From contig JAUUZS010000184.1 of NCBI GenBank assembly GCA_030589835.1, forward strand, positions 1 to 7,872: a DNA stretch of 7,872 nt, in the 5' to 3' direction. Each line of letters opens with the position of its first letter. The first letter of the stretch is position 1. Position numbers and translations under genes: made by a program. Below, piece after piece: positions 1 through 6,753 of the stretch. The stretch comes from Cyclobacteriaceae bacterium. Its GTDB lineage: Bacteria > Bacteroidota > Bacteroidia > Cytophagales > Cyclobacteriaceae. The notes under the pieces were generated by a model. The model ran no database searches. It was given only the letters and a program-made list of their open reading frames with translations, and was not told the origin of the DNA.

Positions 1-1719
1 CAGGCGTTTACTGATCCTCAAACAGGCGAATTCCAACGGGACAGGATTATCAGCTATCTTCAGCAGATCAACCAGTCACCTCCGCAACAACAGGCATCAT
101 GGTATATGTTTGAGCAGAACCTTAAGCCTTCAAGATTTAGGATTAAATATGATAATTTATTGGTCAAGACCATATATGCTACGGATTCTGAAGCTAAAAA
201 TCAGTACCAGGAAGAAACTGCTGTAGCTGAAATAAAATATTTGTACGTGCCTTACTATTCGGTATTGGATTCTGTCGTATCCATTTCAGATAGTGAATTG
301 AAAAATTATTTGAGTGACCATCAGGCGGAATATGAAGTTGAAGATAGTCGAAATATAAGTTATGTTACCATACCGATACTTGCTTCAGGTGAGGACAGCA
401 CTTATTTTCAGGAGGAGATGGAGCAGCTAAAAGTGGACTTTAAGGCGGGTGCCGAAGATTCTATTTTTGCCAGGAACCACTCAGACGCCGGGCAATTCTA
501 CTCAAAAGTATCCGTAGATGAGCTGCCCACAATGCTACAGGCTAATTTCTCCAACCTTACAAAAGGCGACACAAGAGGGCCATATTTCGAAAATGGGCGT
601 TATATGCTCTATAAAGTATCAGACATAGCCGAAGATACCATTGGAGCAGTAAAGGCAAGCCATATCCTGATTAAGTGGGCAGATGAGTCCGACGCCTCGA
701 AAGCCACAGCACGGACAAAGGCACAGGGACTATTGAATCAATTGAGAAGAGGTGCTGATTTTGAGCAATTGGCTAAAGAAAATAGTGAAGATGGTTCTGC
801 CCAAAGTGGCGGGGATGTCGGCTGGTTTGGCTCCAACAAAATGGTAAAACCATTTGAGGAAGCAGCATTTGGTGCAACAAGGAAAGGACTGATCAACAAA
901 CTTATTGAGACTCAATTTGGATTTCATATTATCACCGTAACTGAGCTCCTGAATACAAATTCATATCATATAGCCAGCATAGAAAGGGAGATTTCGGCAA
1001 GCGATGAAACTCGAAATAAAGCATTTAGAAGAGCCGATTACTTTGCCTCAACAAGTGGTGACTATGATGAGTTTATTCAAAATGCCAAACGGGATTCATT
1101 GCAGGTGTTCAATGCCGAAAATATGGGTAAAAACGACAGGAGCTTCAACAACATTACCAATGCCAGGACTGTAATACAGTGGGCATATAATGAGAAAAGT
1201 GTCGGAAAAGTATCTGATGTCAATGAATTGGAAGATCAGTATATTGTAACCACGCTCACAAGAATATCGGACAAAGGGGCAGCCTCACTTGATGATGTGA
1301 ACGATCAAATTGAACCTAAGGTAGAAAATGAAAAAAAGGCACAAATAATCATTGAAAAGCTTAATGCCATGACTGGAACGCTCGATGAAATAGCTGAGCA
1401 ATATGGTAATGATGCAAAAGTATATAGCTCAAGTGACCTGAAATTCTCCGCAAACTCCCTGCCTACGGTAGGATTTGCCCCGCTTGCAATAGGAACTGCA
1501 TTCGCCCTTAAGAGCGGTGAAAAATCCTTGCCTGTATTGGAGGAGAATGGCGTAGTAATCATTGAAATGTTAAATATGACACAAGCGCCAGAAATTGCTG
1601 ATTACTCAACATATAAAAATCAACTTGAGCAGGGATCGGGTAGCAGAGCATCCTATAGCGCAGGTGAGGCAATCAAAGAAAATGCCGATATTCAGGATCT
1701 GAGATATAGGTTTTTTTAG
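1..1719 (+). CDS. PpiD/SurA-like periplasmic peptidyl-prolyl cis-trans isomerase, 5' end missing
   Basis: This is the C-terminal 572 residues of an envelope foldase that catalyses proline isomerisation and acts as a chaperone for exported proteins. The frame is open from base 1, well upstream of the first ATG at 106, so the true start lies outside the window. The residues before that ATG (DPQTGEF, then a glutamine-rich stretch and SWYMFEQNL) fit the SurA-N-like chaperone region of Bacteroidota PpiD. A parvulin rotamase domain lies at about nt 649-945, with VKASHILIKW at its start, the GGDVGWF turn in the middle and ETQFGFHII at its end. The remaining roughly 260 residues are the charged C-terminal region usual for this long form (about 700 residues in Bacteroidota). 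The N-terminal membrane anchor expected for PpiD is not visible here. It ends in TAG after RYRFF. I am confident of the family but less sure of PpiD versus SurA naming. Confidence 0.9.
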   Translation, partial: QAFTDPQTGEFQRDRIISYLQQINQSPPQQQASWYMFEQNLKPSRFRIKYDNLLVKTIYATDSEAKNQYQEETAVAEIKYLYVPYYSVLDSVVSISDSELKNYLSDHQAEYEVEDSRNISYVTIPILASGEDSTYFQEEMEQLKVDFKAGAEDSIFARNHSDAGQFYSKVSVDELPTMLQANFSNLTKGDTRGPYFENGRYMLYKVSDIAEDTIGAVKASHILIKWADESDASKATARTKAQGLLNQLRRGADFEQLAKENSEDGSAQSGGDVGWFGSNKMVKPFEEAAFGATRKGLINKLIETQFGFHIITVTELLNTNSYHIASIEREISASDETRNKAFRRADYFASTSGDYDEFIQNAKRDSLQVFNAENMGKNDRSFNNITNARTVIQWAYNEKSVGKVSDVNELEDQYIVTTLTRISDKGAASLDDVNDQIEPKVENEKKAQIIIEKLNAMTGTLDEIAEQYGNDAKVYSSSDLKFSANSLPTVGFAPLAIGTAFALKSGEKSLPVLEENGVVIIEMLNMTQAPEIADYSTYKNQLEQGSGSRASYSAGEAIKENADIQDLRYRFF

Positions 1720-1779
1720 ATCCATATCTTAGTATTTAAGTTACAATATTGGTGTATTATCTGGCAAAAGTTTGTAGGA

Positions 1780-1850
1780 GGCTAAAGTTTGGAGCGCCTG
1801 CCTACCGACAAGGCAGGCCAAAAGTCGCAAAGAATGCTTCAACTTTAGGC
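1780..1850. repeat. Nested inverted-repeat (hairpin) element
   Basis: The inner stem is a perfect 8-bp inverted repeat, GCCTGCCT (1796-1803) against AGGCAGGC (1811-1818), with the 7-nt loop ACCGACA. An outer stem pairs CTAAAGTT (1782-1789) with AACTTTAG (1841-1848). It continues, with one bulged T at 1790, as GGAGC (1791-1795) against GCTTC (1836-1840), with one G-T wobble. The outer helix therefore stacks directly on the inner hairpin, leaving 1819-1835 unpaired on the 3' side. This architecture resembles the palindromic intergenic repeats found in many bacterial chromosomes. There is no T-tract after it, so a simple intrinsic terminator is less likely. Confidence 0.7.
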
Positions 1851-1971
1851 ACTTATATGGCTTGTCCAGGTTAGGAATAAGCAAGGATGATTTGTACTCA
1901 TATGCTTTATTAGTCTTGTCTGGGGAAAAGGCATTGCTGCCGGATAGCCTATTTCATAATTGCACCTTAAA

Positions 1972-1979
1972 TATCTTTA
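1972..1979 (+). promoter_or_regulatory. Possible -7 box for the DUF493 gene
   Basis: TATCTTTA fits the Bacteroidota -7 consensus TAnnTTTG except for the last base, and lies 20 nt before the GTG start. A TTG at the usual distance of about 19 nt upstream is absent; the nearest TTG (1960-1962) is only 9 nt away. This is a weak candidate. Confidence 0.25.
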
Positions 1980-1999
1980 CCGAATTAAAAATCAATTAA

Positions 2000-2269
2000 G
2001 TGGCTGATCCAAGGGATTCATATAAGGCTTTTAAAGAAAAGCTGGATAGTGAGCATAAGTGGCCAACGACCTATATGTTTAAGTTTGTGGTGCCAAGTGC
2101 CAAAGCCCCAGAATTAAGGGCATGGTTATCAAAGGAATCACTTCACACAAAGTCCTCAAAAAATGGAAAATATATATCTTTTACGATGAAGAAAGTTATG
2201 AAATCAAGCGATGAAGTAGTAGAAATATACATCAAGGCCAGGCATATTGAAGGATTGATGGCGTTATAA
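2000..2269 (+). CDS. DUF493 (YbeD-like) family protein
   Basis: This is an 89-residue protein of the DUF493/YbeD family, small ferredoxin-like-fold proteins with a proposed regulatory role and no established enzymatic function. Recognisable family features are the WPTTYMFKFVVP strand near residues 21-32, the SKNGKYISFT segment in the middle and the SSDEVVEIY helix/strand, with a final IEGLMAL. The length matches the family (about 85-100 residues). The start is GTG: an in-frame TAA (1997-1999) lies directly against it, and the next in-frame ATG at 2075 would remove half of the conserved first strand. The gene ends 2 bp from the convergent gene on the other strand. Confidence 0.88.
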   Translation: MADPRDSYKAFKEKLDSEHKWPTTYMFKFVVPSAKAPELRAWLSKESLHTKSSKNGKYISFTMKKVMKSSDEVVEIYIKARHIEGLMAL

Positions 2270-2271
2270 GA

Positions 2272-2709
2272 TCAAGTTATTGTATCTTCAATAATTTCCC
2301 TCAAATCATTTTTCACCTGCATAAAATCAAATCCATCATAGGGCGCCGTCACAATGGCCTTCAGCAAATCATTCACAATGTGAGGCTCGAATCCAATTTT
2401 TTCGGCATATTTAGTGATGACAACCAATTCAATATCCTCCACGATACCGTCGAGATACACCATATATACCAAATTGAATAGATGACTTAGCGCGTCTTCG
2501 CTACTCGTTATTTCTTCCTCTTCAAACGCAGGATCTATATGTTTCAGTTCATCTTCAGTAATATGAAGTTGAATGGCCCATTTAAATAAAATTCCGATAA
2601 AGGCCTTTGATAAAAATCCTTCACTTATCAAAGAGTGGTAAATATGAAAGAAGCTATCTTTGATCGATTTTATTTCTTCTTCGGTTAATTGTATATTGTC
2701 TGTCTTCAT
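2272..2709 (-). CDS. TerB-like all-alpha acidic protein
   Basis: This is a 145-residue, strongly acidic, apparently all-helical soluble protein with no signal peptide or membrane segment. The segment YLDGIVEDIE (about residues 85-94), followed by a helix ending in KIGF, resembles the D-G-x-x-x-x-E metal-binding-type signature of TerB/DjlA-like domains, small helical modules associated with tellurite-resistance-type and stress gene sets. Family assignment is by pattern only, and the molecular role is unknown. It reads towards the DUF493 gene, with its TGA two bases from that gene's TAA, and diverges from the methyltransferase operon. The ATG at 2709 is the only start that keeps the first helix. 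Confidence 0.75.
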   Translation of the reverse strand: MKTDNIQLTEEEIKSIKDSFFHIYHSLISEGFLSKAFIGILFKWAIQLHITEDELKHIDPAFEEEEITSSEDALSHLFNLVYMVYLDGIVEDIELVVITKYAEKIGFEPHIVNDLLKAIVTAPYDGFDFMQVKNDLREIIEDTIT

Positions 2710-2790
2710 AGCTTTAATTTAGAAAGTAGCTTATTTTCAATAAGATAAACTTTTTACCTTAAATTTACGGACACTATCAATAAAAATTAA
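2710..2790. promoter_or_regulatory. Divergent promoter region
   Basis: These 81 nt separate two divergently read genes, so promoters for both must lie here or within the flanking genes. On the + strand TAAATTTA at 2760-2767 approximates the Bacteroidota -7 box TAnnTTTG, 23 nt before the ATG at 2791, but no TTG sits at the usual distance. I found no convincing box for the - strand gene. The leader just before 2791 is A-rich without a Shine-Dalgarno sequence, as is normal in this phylum. Confidence 0.4.
2730..2744. repeat. Small palindrome in divergent promoter region
   Basis: CTTATT (2730-2735) and AATAAG (2739-2744) form a perfect 6-bp inverted repeat with a 3-nt spacer. Its central location between two divergent genes would suit an operator, but it is short and AT-rich and could arise by chance. 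Confidence 0.35.
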
Positions 2791-3507
2791 ATGTCATTGA
2801 AAAACCAAAAAAATCTGCTGCTCGTTTTTTTCTTTTATTGCCTAAGTTTTTATTCATGTAAAGATAAGGGCAATAAAAGTGAGAATAATAATTTATTTCA
2901 AGATAGTTCCAGCATTTTAATGGAAGAGGATTCGAATTTGGTGCATGAAGAATTTAATTACGAGCCCAATGAAGTATCTTACACGGAGCGTGAAGCCTGG
3001 CAGAACCCGGATTTGGTAATTGAAAAGCTTGGGGACCTTACCGGTAAAATTGTCGCCGATATCGGATCAGGAACGGGGTATTTTACCTTTCCTATTTCAA
3101 GAGTGGCAGAAAAAGTCCTTGCAATCGATATTGAGCAGCGCTATCTCGATTATATCGAAGACAGAAAGTTAGAGCTTCCTATTGAGCAGGCAGATGTGAT
3201 AGAAACAAGATTGACAGTAGAAGATGAGCCTAACCTACATACCGATGAAGTCGATGCCATACTTATGGTAAATGTATTTTATTATTTGAATAACCGCTCC
3301 ACCTATATGAAAATTGTGAATAACGCACTGCGGGAGAATGGTATTCTTGGTCTGGTAGATTTTAAGTTAGGGGATTTGCCGGTTGGGCCGGACAAAGATA
3401 AGGTTCCGCCCGAAGAAGTGATTGAAAATCTGAAATCTGCCGGCTTCAGCGAAATAAATCTGGATATGGAAAGCCTGCAATATCAATATATAATTACCGC
3501 CAAATAG
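2791..3507 (+). CDS. Exported lipoprotein with class I SAM-dependent methyltransferase domain
   Basis: This 238-residue protein begins with a lysine-bearing n-region, a hydrophobic stretch (about residues 9-21) and a lipobox-like FYSC with Cys23 as the predicted lipidation site. A low-complexity acidic linker runs to about residue 60. A Rossmann methyltransferase domain follows: motif I VADIGSGTGYF (88-98), an acidic strand-2 end AIDIE (Asp113) and motif IV-like MVNVFYYL (159-166). The C-terminal KVPPEEVIENLKSAGF segment is typical of this branch. SAM binding looks intact. The substrate is unknown. An alternative start at Met44 (nt 2920) would give a cytoplasmic protein, but the upstream region has all parts of a lipoprotein signal. 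It is the first gene of the four-gene run and lies 3 nt from the DUF4105 gene. Confidence 0.88.
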   Translation: MSLKNQKNLLLVFFFYCLSFYSCKDKGNKSENNNLFQDSSSILMEEDSNLVHEEFNYEPNEVSYTEREAWQNPDLVIEKLGDLTGKIVADIGSGTGYFTFPISRVAEKVLAIDIEQRYLDYIEDRKLELPIEQADVIETRLTVEDEPNLHTDEVDAILMVNVFYYLNNRSTYMKIVNNALRENGILGLVDFKLGDLPVGPDKDKVPPEEVIENLKSAGFSEINLDMESLQYQYIITAK

Positions 3508-3510
3508 TAT

Positions 3511-4707
3511 ATGATGAAAAAGGCACTTTTTATTTTAATATTTTGCTGTATTAGTCCTTTTATACTTGCTCAAGCCTTATCAGATGCTGCTACGATCAGC
3601 TTGCTGACCGGTTCGCCGGGGGCGGAATTGTACGCCACATTCGGACACAGTGCCATTCGGGTTACCGACCCTGGCCAAAACCTGGATATTGTTTTTAACT
3701 ACGGCACCTTCGATTTTGATACGCCCAATTTCTATGTGAAATTTGTGCGCGGACAGCTTGACTATATGCTGACTCAGGCAGACTTTGATAATTTTATCCC
3801 CTCCTATGCCTACGATAATCGTTCTATTGTCGAGCAGCAGCTGAACCTGACCTTGCCGCAAAAAAGAAAATTACTTGCGTTGCTTCAGGAAAACTATAAG
3901 CCGGAAAACAGATATTATAAATACGATTTCTTTTTTGATAACTGTGCCACGAGGATCAGAGATATCATGAAAGAAGCGTTTGGAGAGGACTTCCAATACC
4001 ATTATCCGGAAGACTGGAAAAATAGTGGATTGACATTTCGAAACCTCATCGATATGTATTTAACATATCATCATTGGTCAGATTTTGGAATTGACATCGC
4101 TCTGGGTTTGCCCACTGATGCCATTGCTAGTCCATCAGATTATATGTTCCTTCCAGACTACCTTTCCGAGGGGTTTGAGACGGCTACAATTGTACAAGAC
4201 GGAAAAGCTGTTCCCTTAATTATGAGCACGAAAACGATTTTAAATAAAAAGGATATTCCTCCTGAGGTGCATTTCATTTCTCCAGGCATGCTGACGTGGG
4301 CTTTATTGATATTTAGCGTTGTGCTTAGTTACCTGGGTTTCACAAAGGGAATAAGCATCAGATGGTTCGATGTTGCCTATTTTAGTTTGATAGGCCTTGT
4401 TGGATGGGTAGTTTTTTTGCACTGGTTTTTTACCGATCATATTGCAACCAAAGATAATTTGAATGTGCTATGGGCAGTGCCTTTTCATTTGCCAGTATTT
4501 ATTTATTGGTCTAAAATACCGGACAAGCTGAGAAGAGGGTATATTTGGTTTTTTGGGATGATCGATCTGCTCATTTTAGTTTTATGGTATATTTTTCCGC
4601 AAAACTATCACGTTGCATTTATACCTTTGATATTGATTATGCTGATGCGATTTATATTCATGTTGAAAGCCAGGAATAATAAACTTATTCAGGACTCTAT
4701 TAGTTAA
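3511..4707 (+). CDS. DUF4105 (Lnb N-terminal periplasmic domain-like) protein with C-terminal membrane domain
   Basis: This 398-residue protein starts with a signal peptide (likely cut after Ala20 in FILA-QA). The exported DUF4105 domain spans roughly residues 25-225, with conserved GHSAIR (His46), FFDNCATR (Cys145), [13 protein letters not shown] and MFLPDYL. The His and Cys suggest a thiol catalytic site; their order, His before Cys, is as in permuted NlpC/P60-type folds, which is my inference. About five hydrophobic segments follow (near 260-279, 286-307, 317-333, 343-362 and 368-386), anchoring the protein in the inner membrane. The family is common in Bacteroidota, and its substrate is not known to me. 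The start is one of two adjacent ATGs just after the methyltransferase stop, so translational coupling is likely. Confidence 0.88.
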   Translation: MMKKALFILIFCCISPFILAQALSDAATISLLTGSPGAELYATFGHSAIRVTDPGQNLDIVFNYGTFDFDTPNFYVKFVRGQLDYMLTQADFDNFIPSYAYDNRSIVEQQLNLTLPQKRKLLALLQENYKPENRYYKYDFFFDNCATRIRDIMKEAFGEDFQYHYPEDWKNSGLTFRNLIDMYLTYHHWSDFGIDIALGLPTDAIASPSDYMFLPDYLSEGFETATIVQDGKAVPLIMSTKTILNKKDIPPEVHFISPGMLTWALLIFSVVLSYLGFTKGISIRWFDVAYFSLIGLVGWVVFLHWFFTDHIATKDNLNVLWAVPFHLPVFIYWSKIPDKLRRGYIWFFGMIDLLILVLWYIFPQNYHVAFIPLILIMLMRFIFMLKARNNKLIQDSIS

Positions 4708-4732
4708 TACTCCGGAAGTAAAAAAGCAGCAT

Positions 4733-4966
4733 ATGTGGATCGAAAAAAATAATAAACTCAAGGCAGATTTTCAATTTGAAGATTTTATCAGCGCATTTGG
4801 TTTTATGACCAAAGTGGCAATTTTAGCGGAGAAAATGAATCATCATCCTTTCTGGTCGAATGTGTATAATAAAGTCACGATAGCGCTTTCTACACATGAT
4901 GCCGGAGATATTGTCACCAATAAAGATCGTGAAATGGCAAAAGCAATCGATAAACTACTAAACTAA
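4733..4966 (+). CDS. Pterin-4a-carbinolamine dehydratase (4a-hydroxytetrahydrobiopterin dehydratase)
   Basis: This enzyme dehydrates 4a-hydroxytetrahydropterin to the quinonoid dihydropterin during aromatic amino acid hydroxylation. The signature [16 protein letters not shown] (residues 33-48) contains the catalytic paired histidines and the conserved Trp and Asn, and [13 protein letters not shown] carries the third conserved His-Asp pair. At 77 residues it is shorter than the usual 95-100, missing part of the N-terminal strand. Short versions like this occur in Bacteroidota, so it is probably complete. No phenylalanine hydroxylase is visible in the window, so its partner lies elsewhere or it has a housekeeping role in pterin repair. 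It lies 25 nt after the DUF4105 gene and 4 nt before rsmI. Confidence 0.93.
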   Translation: MWIEKNNKLKADFQFEDFISAFGFMTKVAILAEKMNHHPFWSNVYNKVTIALSTHDAGDIVTNKDREMAKAIDKLLN

Positions 4967-4970
4967 ACCT

Positions 4971-5705
4971 TTGAAAACCCGACACACTTCCTTATATCTC
5001 GTTCCTACACCGATTGGTAATTTGAAAGATATCACGCTTCGGGCCCTGGAAGTATTGCGTAATGTCCAACTAATTTTGGCTGAAGATACCCGGACGACTG
5101 GTAAGCTCCTGAAGCACTACGAGATTCCTACAAAGCAAAAAAGTTATCACATTCATAACGAACATCAACAGGTAGAGGTGCTTGTTGAGCGTATGCTTGA
5201 GGGGGAACAATTCGCCCTGGTCTCTGATGCCGGAACACCAGGAATTTCAGATCCTGGGTTTTTATTGGTGAAACATGCAAATGATGCCGGTCTGGAAATT
5301 GAATGCCTACCGGGCGCAACAGCCTTTGTACCCGCTTTGGTGAAGTCCGGTTTGCCAACAGATCGCTTTGCTTTCGAGGGGTTTTTGCCGGCCAAAAAAG
5401 GACGCCATACCAAACTCCTGAAATTGACCAATGAGGAGCGCACCCTGGTTTTGTATGAATCACCTCACCGATTAAAAAAGACACTCCATCAGATTGTGGA
5501 GTACTTTGGCGAAGACAGGATTATTTCAGTATCCAGGGAGTTGACAAAGATGTTTGAAGAAACGAAAACAGGAAGCGCCAATGAAGTCCGGGATTATTTT
5601 GACCAAAAAGAGATTAAAGGAGAAATCGTTATCGTGATTGAGGGCGCAAAGCAAGAGAAAGGTCAAAAGGCGAAAGCAGGTGATATTCAGCGTACTGAGC
5701 AATGA
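4971..5705 (+). CDS. rsmI: 16S rRNA (cytidine-1402-2'-O)-methyltransferase RsmI
   Basis: RsmI uses SAM to 2'-O-methylate C1402 in the ribosomal decoding centre. The 244-residue protein shows the tetrapyrrole-methylase-type fold signatures in order: LVPTPIGNL (10-18), LAEDTRTTGKLLKHYEI, SDAGTPGISDPG, LPGATAFVPALVKSGL, YESPHRL, SRELTKMFEE and GEIVIVIEG, with a short lysine-rich tail. The start is TTG at 4971: an in-frame TAA at 4959-4961 closes the frame upstream, no ATG or GTG lies between it and the conserved PTPIGNL motif, and the next ATG (near residue 74) would delete the SAM-binding start. It sits 4 nt after the pterin dehydratase stop, consistent with operon co-translation. Its TGA lies inside a hairpin loop. 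Confidence 0.96.
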   Translation: MKTRHTSLYLVPTPIGNLKDITLRALEVLRNVQLILAEDTRTTGKLLKHYEIPTKQKSYHIHNEHQQVEVLVERMLEGEQFALVSDAGTPGISDPGFLLVKHANDAGLEIECLPGATAFVPALVKSGLPTDRFAFEGFLPAKKGRHTKLLKLTNEERTLVLYESPHRLKKTLHQIVEYFGEDRIISVSRELTKMFEETKTGSANEVRDYFDQKEIKGEIVIVIEGAKQEKGQKAKAGDIQRTEQ

Positions 5706-5722
5706 CATTGCCTATTGCTCAG
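5695..5722 (+). terminator. Hairpin spanning the rsmI stop codon, possible terminator
   Basis: CTGAGCAA (5695-5702) and TTGCTCAG (5715-5722) form a perfect 8-bp stem with a 12-nt loop that contains the rsmI TGA. A competing smaller hairpin, GCAAT (5699-5703) against ATTGC (5707-5711), overlaps it. A run of eight T residues is present, but only at 5739-5746, 16 nt beyond the stem, so this is not a textbook intrinsic terminator. The position fits the end of the four-gene transcript. Confidence 0.5.
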
Positions 5723-5947
5723 AATTTTGGTAAAGCCATTTTTTTTCGATGCAAAATCCTGCCGTGACGGCTGGTAGGTTTGTACTTCTTTGCGAAAATC
5801 TTAGCACGCTTTACGAGCAACACTATATAATGCAATTTCACATAGAGAAAAGCAAAGTAATTACATGCCAGGAACGCTAAGAAAGTTTAAACTATTTTTT
5901 ATACCTTATGAAAAATTCCAAATTGATTTGTTATTTAACCTTTTACT
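5706..5947. other. Non-coding spacer with hairpins and repeat-like sequence
   Basis: This 242-nt spacer has no credible open frame and no tRNA. It carries an imperfect hairpin CCTGCC (5758-5763) against GGTAGG (5773-5778), with an inner GCCG/CGGC alternative. A second, long-range inverted repeat pairs TCTTAGC (5799-5805) with GCTAAGA (5876-5882). The decamer TTCTTTGCGA at 5786-5795 is the reverse complement of 1825-1834 in the other spacer. The final 60 nt before the next gene are very AT-rich and presumably hold its promoter, though I find no clear box. Confidence 0.5.
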
Positions 5948-6745
5948 ATGAAAATCGACCTTCAACATACACTCAATGAGGTAGTGAAAATCGCCAAGCG
6001 TACCGGGGAATTTATCCGGCATGAAGGGCTAAAATTTGATCGTTCAAAAATCCAGGAAAAGGGATTGAACAACCTGGTTTCATATGTAGATATGGAAGCA
6101 GAGAAAATGATTGTTCAAACGCTGAAATTTACCTTACCCGATGCGGGGTTCATTACAGAAGAGGGTACCGAAACAGAAAAAGCCGAAACCTATAATTGGG
6201 TCATTGACCCGCTGGATGGAACTACCAATTTCATGCATGGACTTCCTCCATATTCTGTGAGCATTGCTTTGCTCAAAAATGACGTGCCTGTGCTGGGTGT
6301 GGTATATATTGTAAGTTCTGATGAATGTTTTTCGGCCATTAAAGGCGGAGGGGCTTTTTGTAACAGGGAAAAAATCCAGGTTTCTGGTGTGAAGGAATTC
6401 AAAGATGGGCTCTACATTACTGGAATGCCTTATACAGATTTTGGCAAGCTAGAGCAATACTGGCTTATATTCGGACATTTTATGAAAAAGACGCATGGCA
6501 TACGAAGGCTGGGCAGTGCTGCGGCCGATTTGTCTTATGTCGCTGCAGGAAGATCAGAAGGTTTTTTTGAGCATGGCCTGCACACCTGGGATGTGGCTGC
6601 CGGCGTATTGCTGGTGCTGGAAGCAGGAGGCATCGTTACTGATTATAAAGGGGGGGATAATTATATTTTTGGAAATCAGATTATTGCGGGCTGCGCTGTT
6701 CAACCGGAAATGTATAAAGTAATTTCGAAGTATTGGGAGGGTTAA
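5948..6745 (+). CDS. Inositol monophosphatase family protein
   Basis: This 265-residue Mg-dependent phosphatase belongs to the inositol monophosphatase/SuhB superfamily, which hydrolyses small sugar or inositol phosphates. Metal ligands are visible: Glu71-Glu72 after the GFIT strand, the core WVIDPLDGTTNF (84-95, with Asp87 and Asp90), and the C-terminal HTWDVAAG with Asp215. The GSAAADLSYVAAGRSEGF segment preceding it is also typical. The length equals the family's norm. Close paralogues act on myo-inositol-1-phosphate, histidinol phosphate or PAP, and the exact substrate cannot be told from sequence alone. The gene stands alone: a 242-nt spacer precedes it and a strong terminator follows 8 nt after its stop, so it is probably a single-gene transcript. 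Confidence 0.94.
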   Translation: MKIDLQHTLNEVVKIAKRTGEFIRHEGLKFDRSKIQEKGLNNLVSYVDMEAEKMIVQTLKFTLPDAGFITEEGTETEKAETYNWVIDPLDGTTNFMHGLPPYSVSIALLKNDVPVLGVVYIVSSDECFSAIKGGGAFCNREKIQVSGVKEFKDGLYITGMPYTDFGKLEQYWLIFGHFMKKTHGIRRLGSAAADLSYVAAGRSEGFFEHGLHTWDVAAGVLLVLEAGGIVTDYKGGDNYIFGNQIIAGCAVQPEMYKVISKYWEG

Positions 6746-6753
6746 AGGAAGAA

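Larger units (their letters stand above)
1720..1999. other. Non-coding spacer between ppiD-like gene and DUF493 gene
   Basis: This 280-nt stretch has no plausible coding frame on either strand and no recognisable tRNA. Its main content is the nested hairpin at 1780-1850, followed by an AT-rich leader running into the DUF493 start. I see no canonical hairpin-plus-T-tract terminator directly after the ppiD-like stop, although the nested hairpin could serve to stop or process the transcript. Confidence 0.6.

Noticed and set aside
1305..1562. 85-codon - strand frame
   Set aside because: It is antisense to the C-terminal part of the ppiD-like gene, with no recognisable motif.
1780..1850. CRISPR repeat or tRNA
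   Set aside because: There is only one unit with no regularly spaced copies, and no tRNA cloverleaf or TTC loop can be drawn.
3580..3861. 93-codon open frame on the - strand
   Set aside because: It overlaps the conserved part of the DUF4105 gene on the opposite strand and shows no family signature.
5128..5484. 118-codon open frame on the - strand
   Set aside because: It lies wholly inside rsmI, whose conserved motifs are unmistakable; its translation has no recognisable domain and is rich in residues typical of antisense frames.
5739..5746. Eight-T run as a complete intrinsic terminator
   Set aside because: Only a 3-bp stem (TGG/CCA) lies directly before it, and the good hairpin is 16 nt upstream; kept only as part of a possible terminator region.
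6495..6722. 75-codon + strand frame
   Set aside because: It is an out-of-frame shadow of the inositol monophosphatase gene, covering its conserved HTWDVAAG region.
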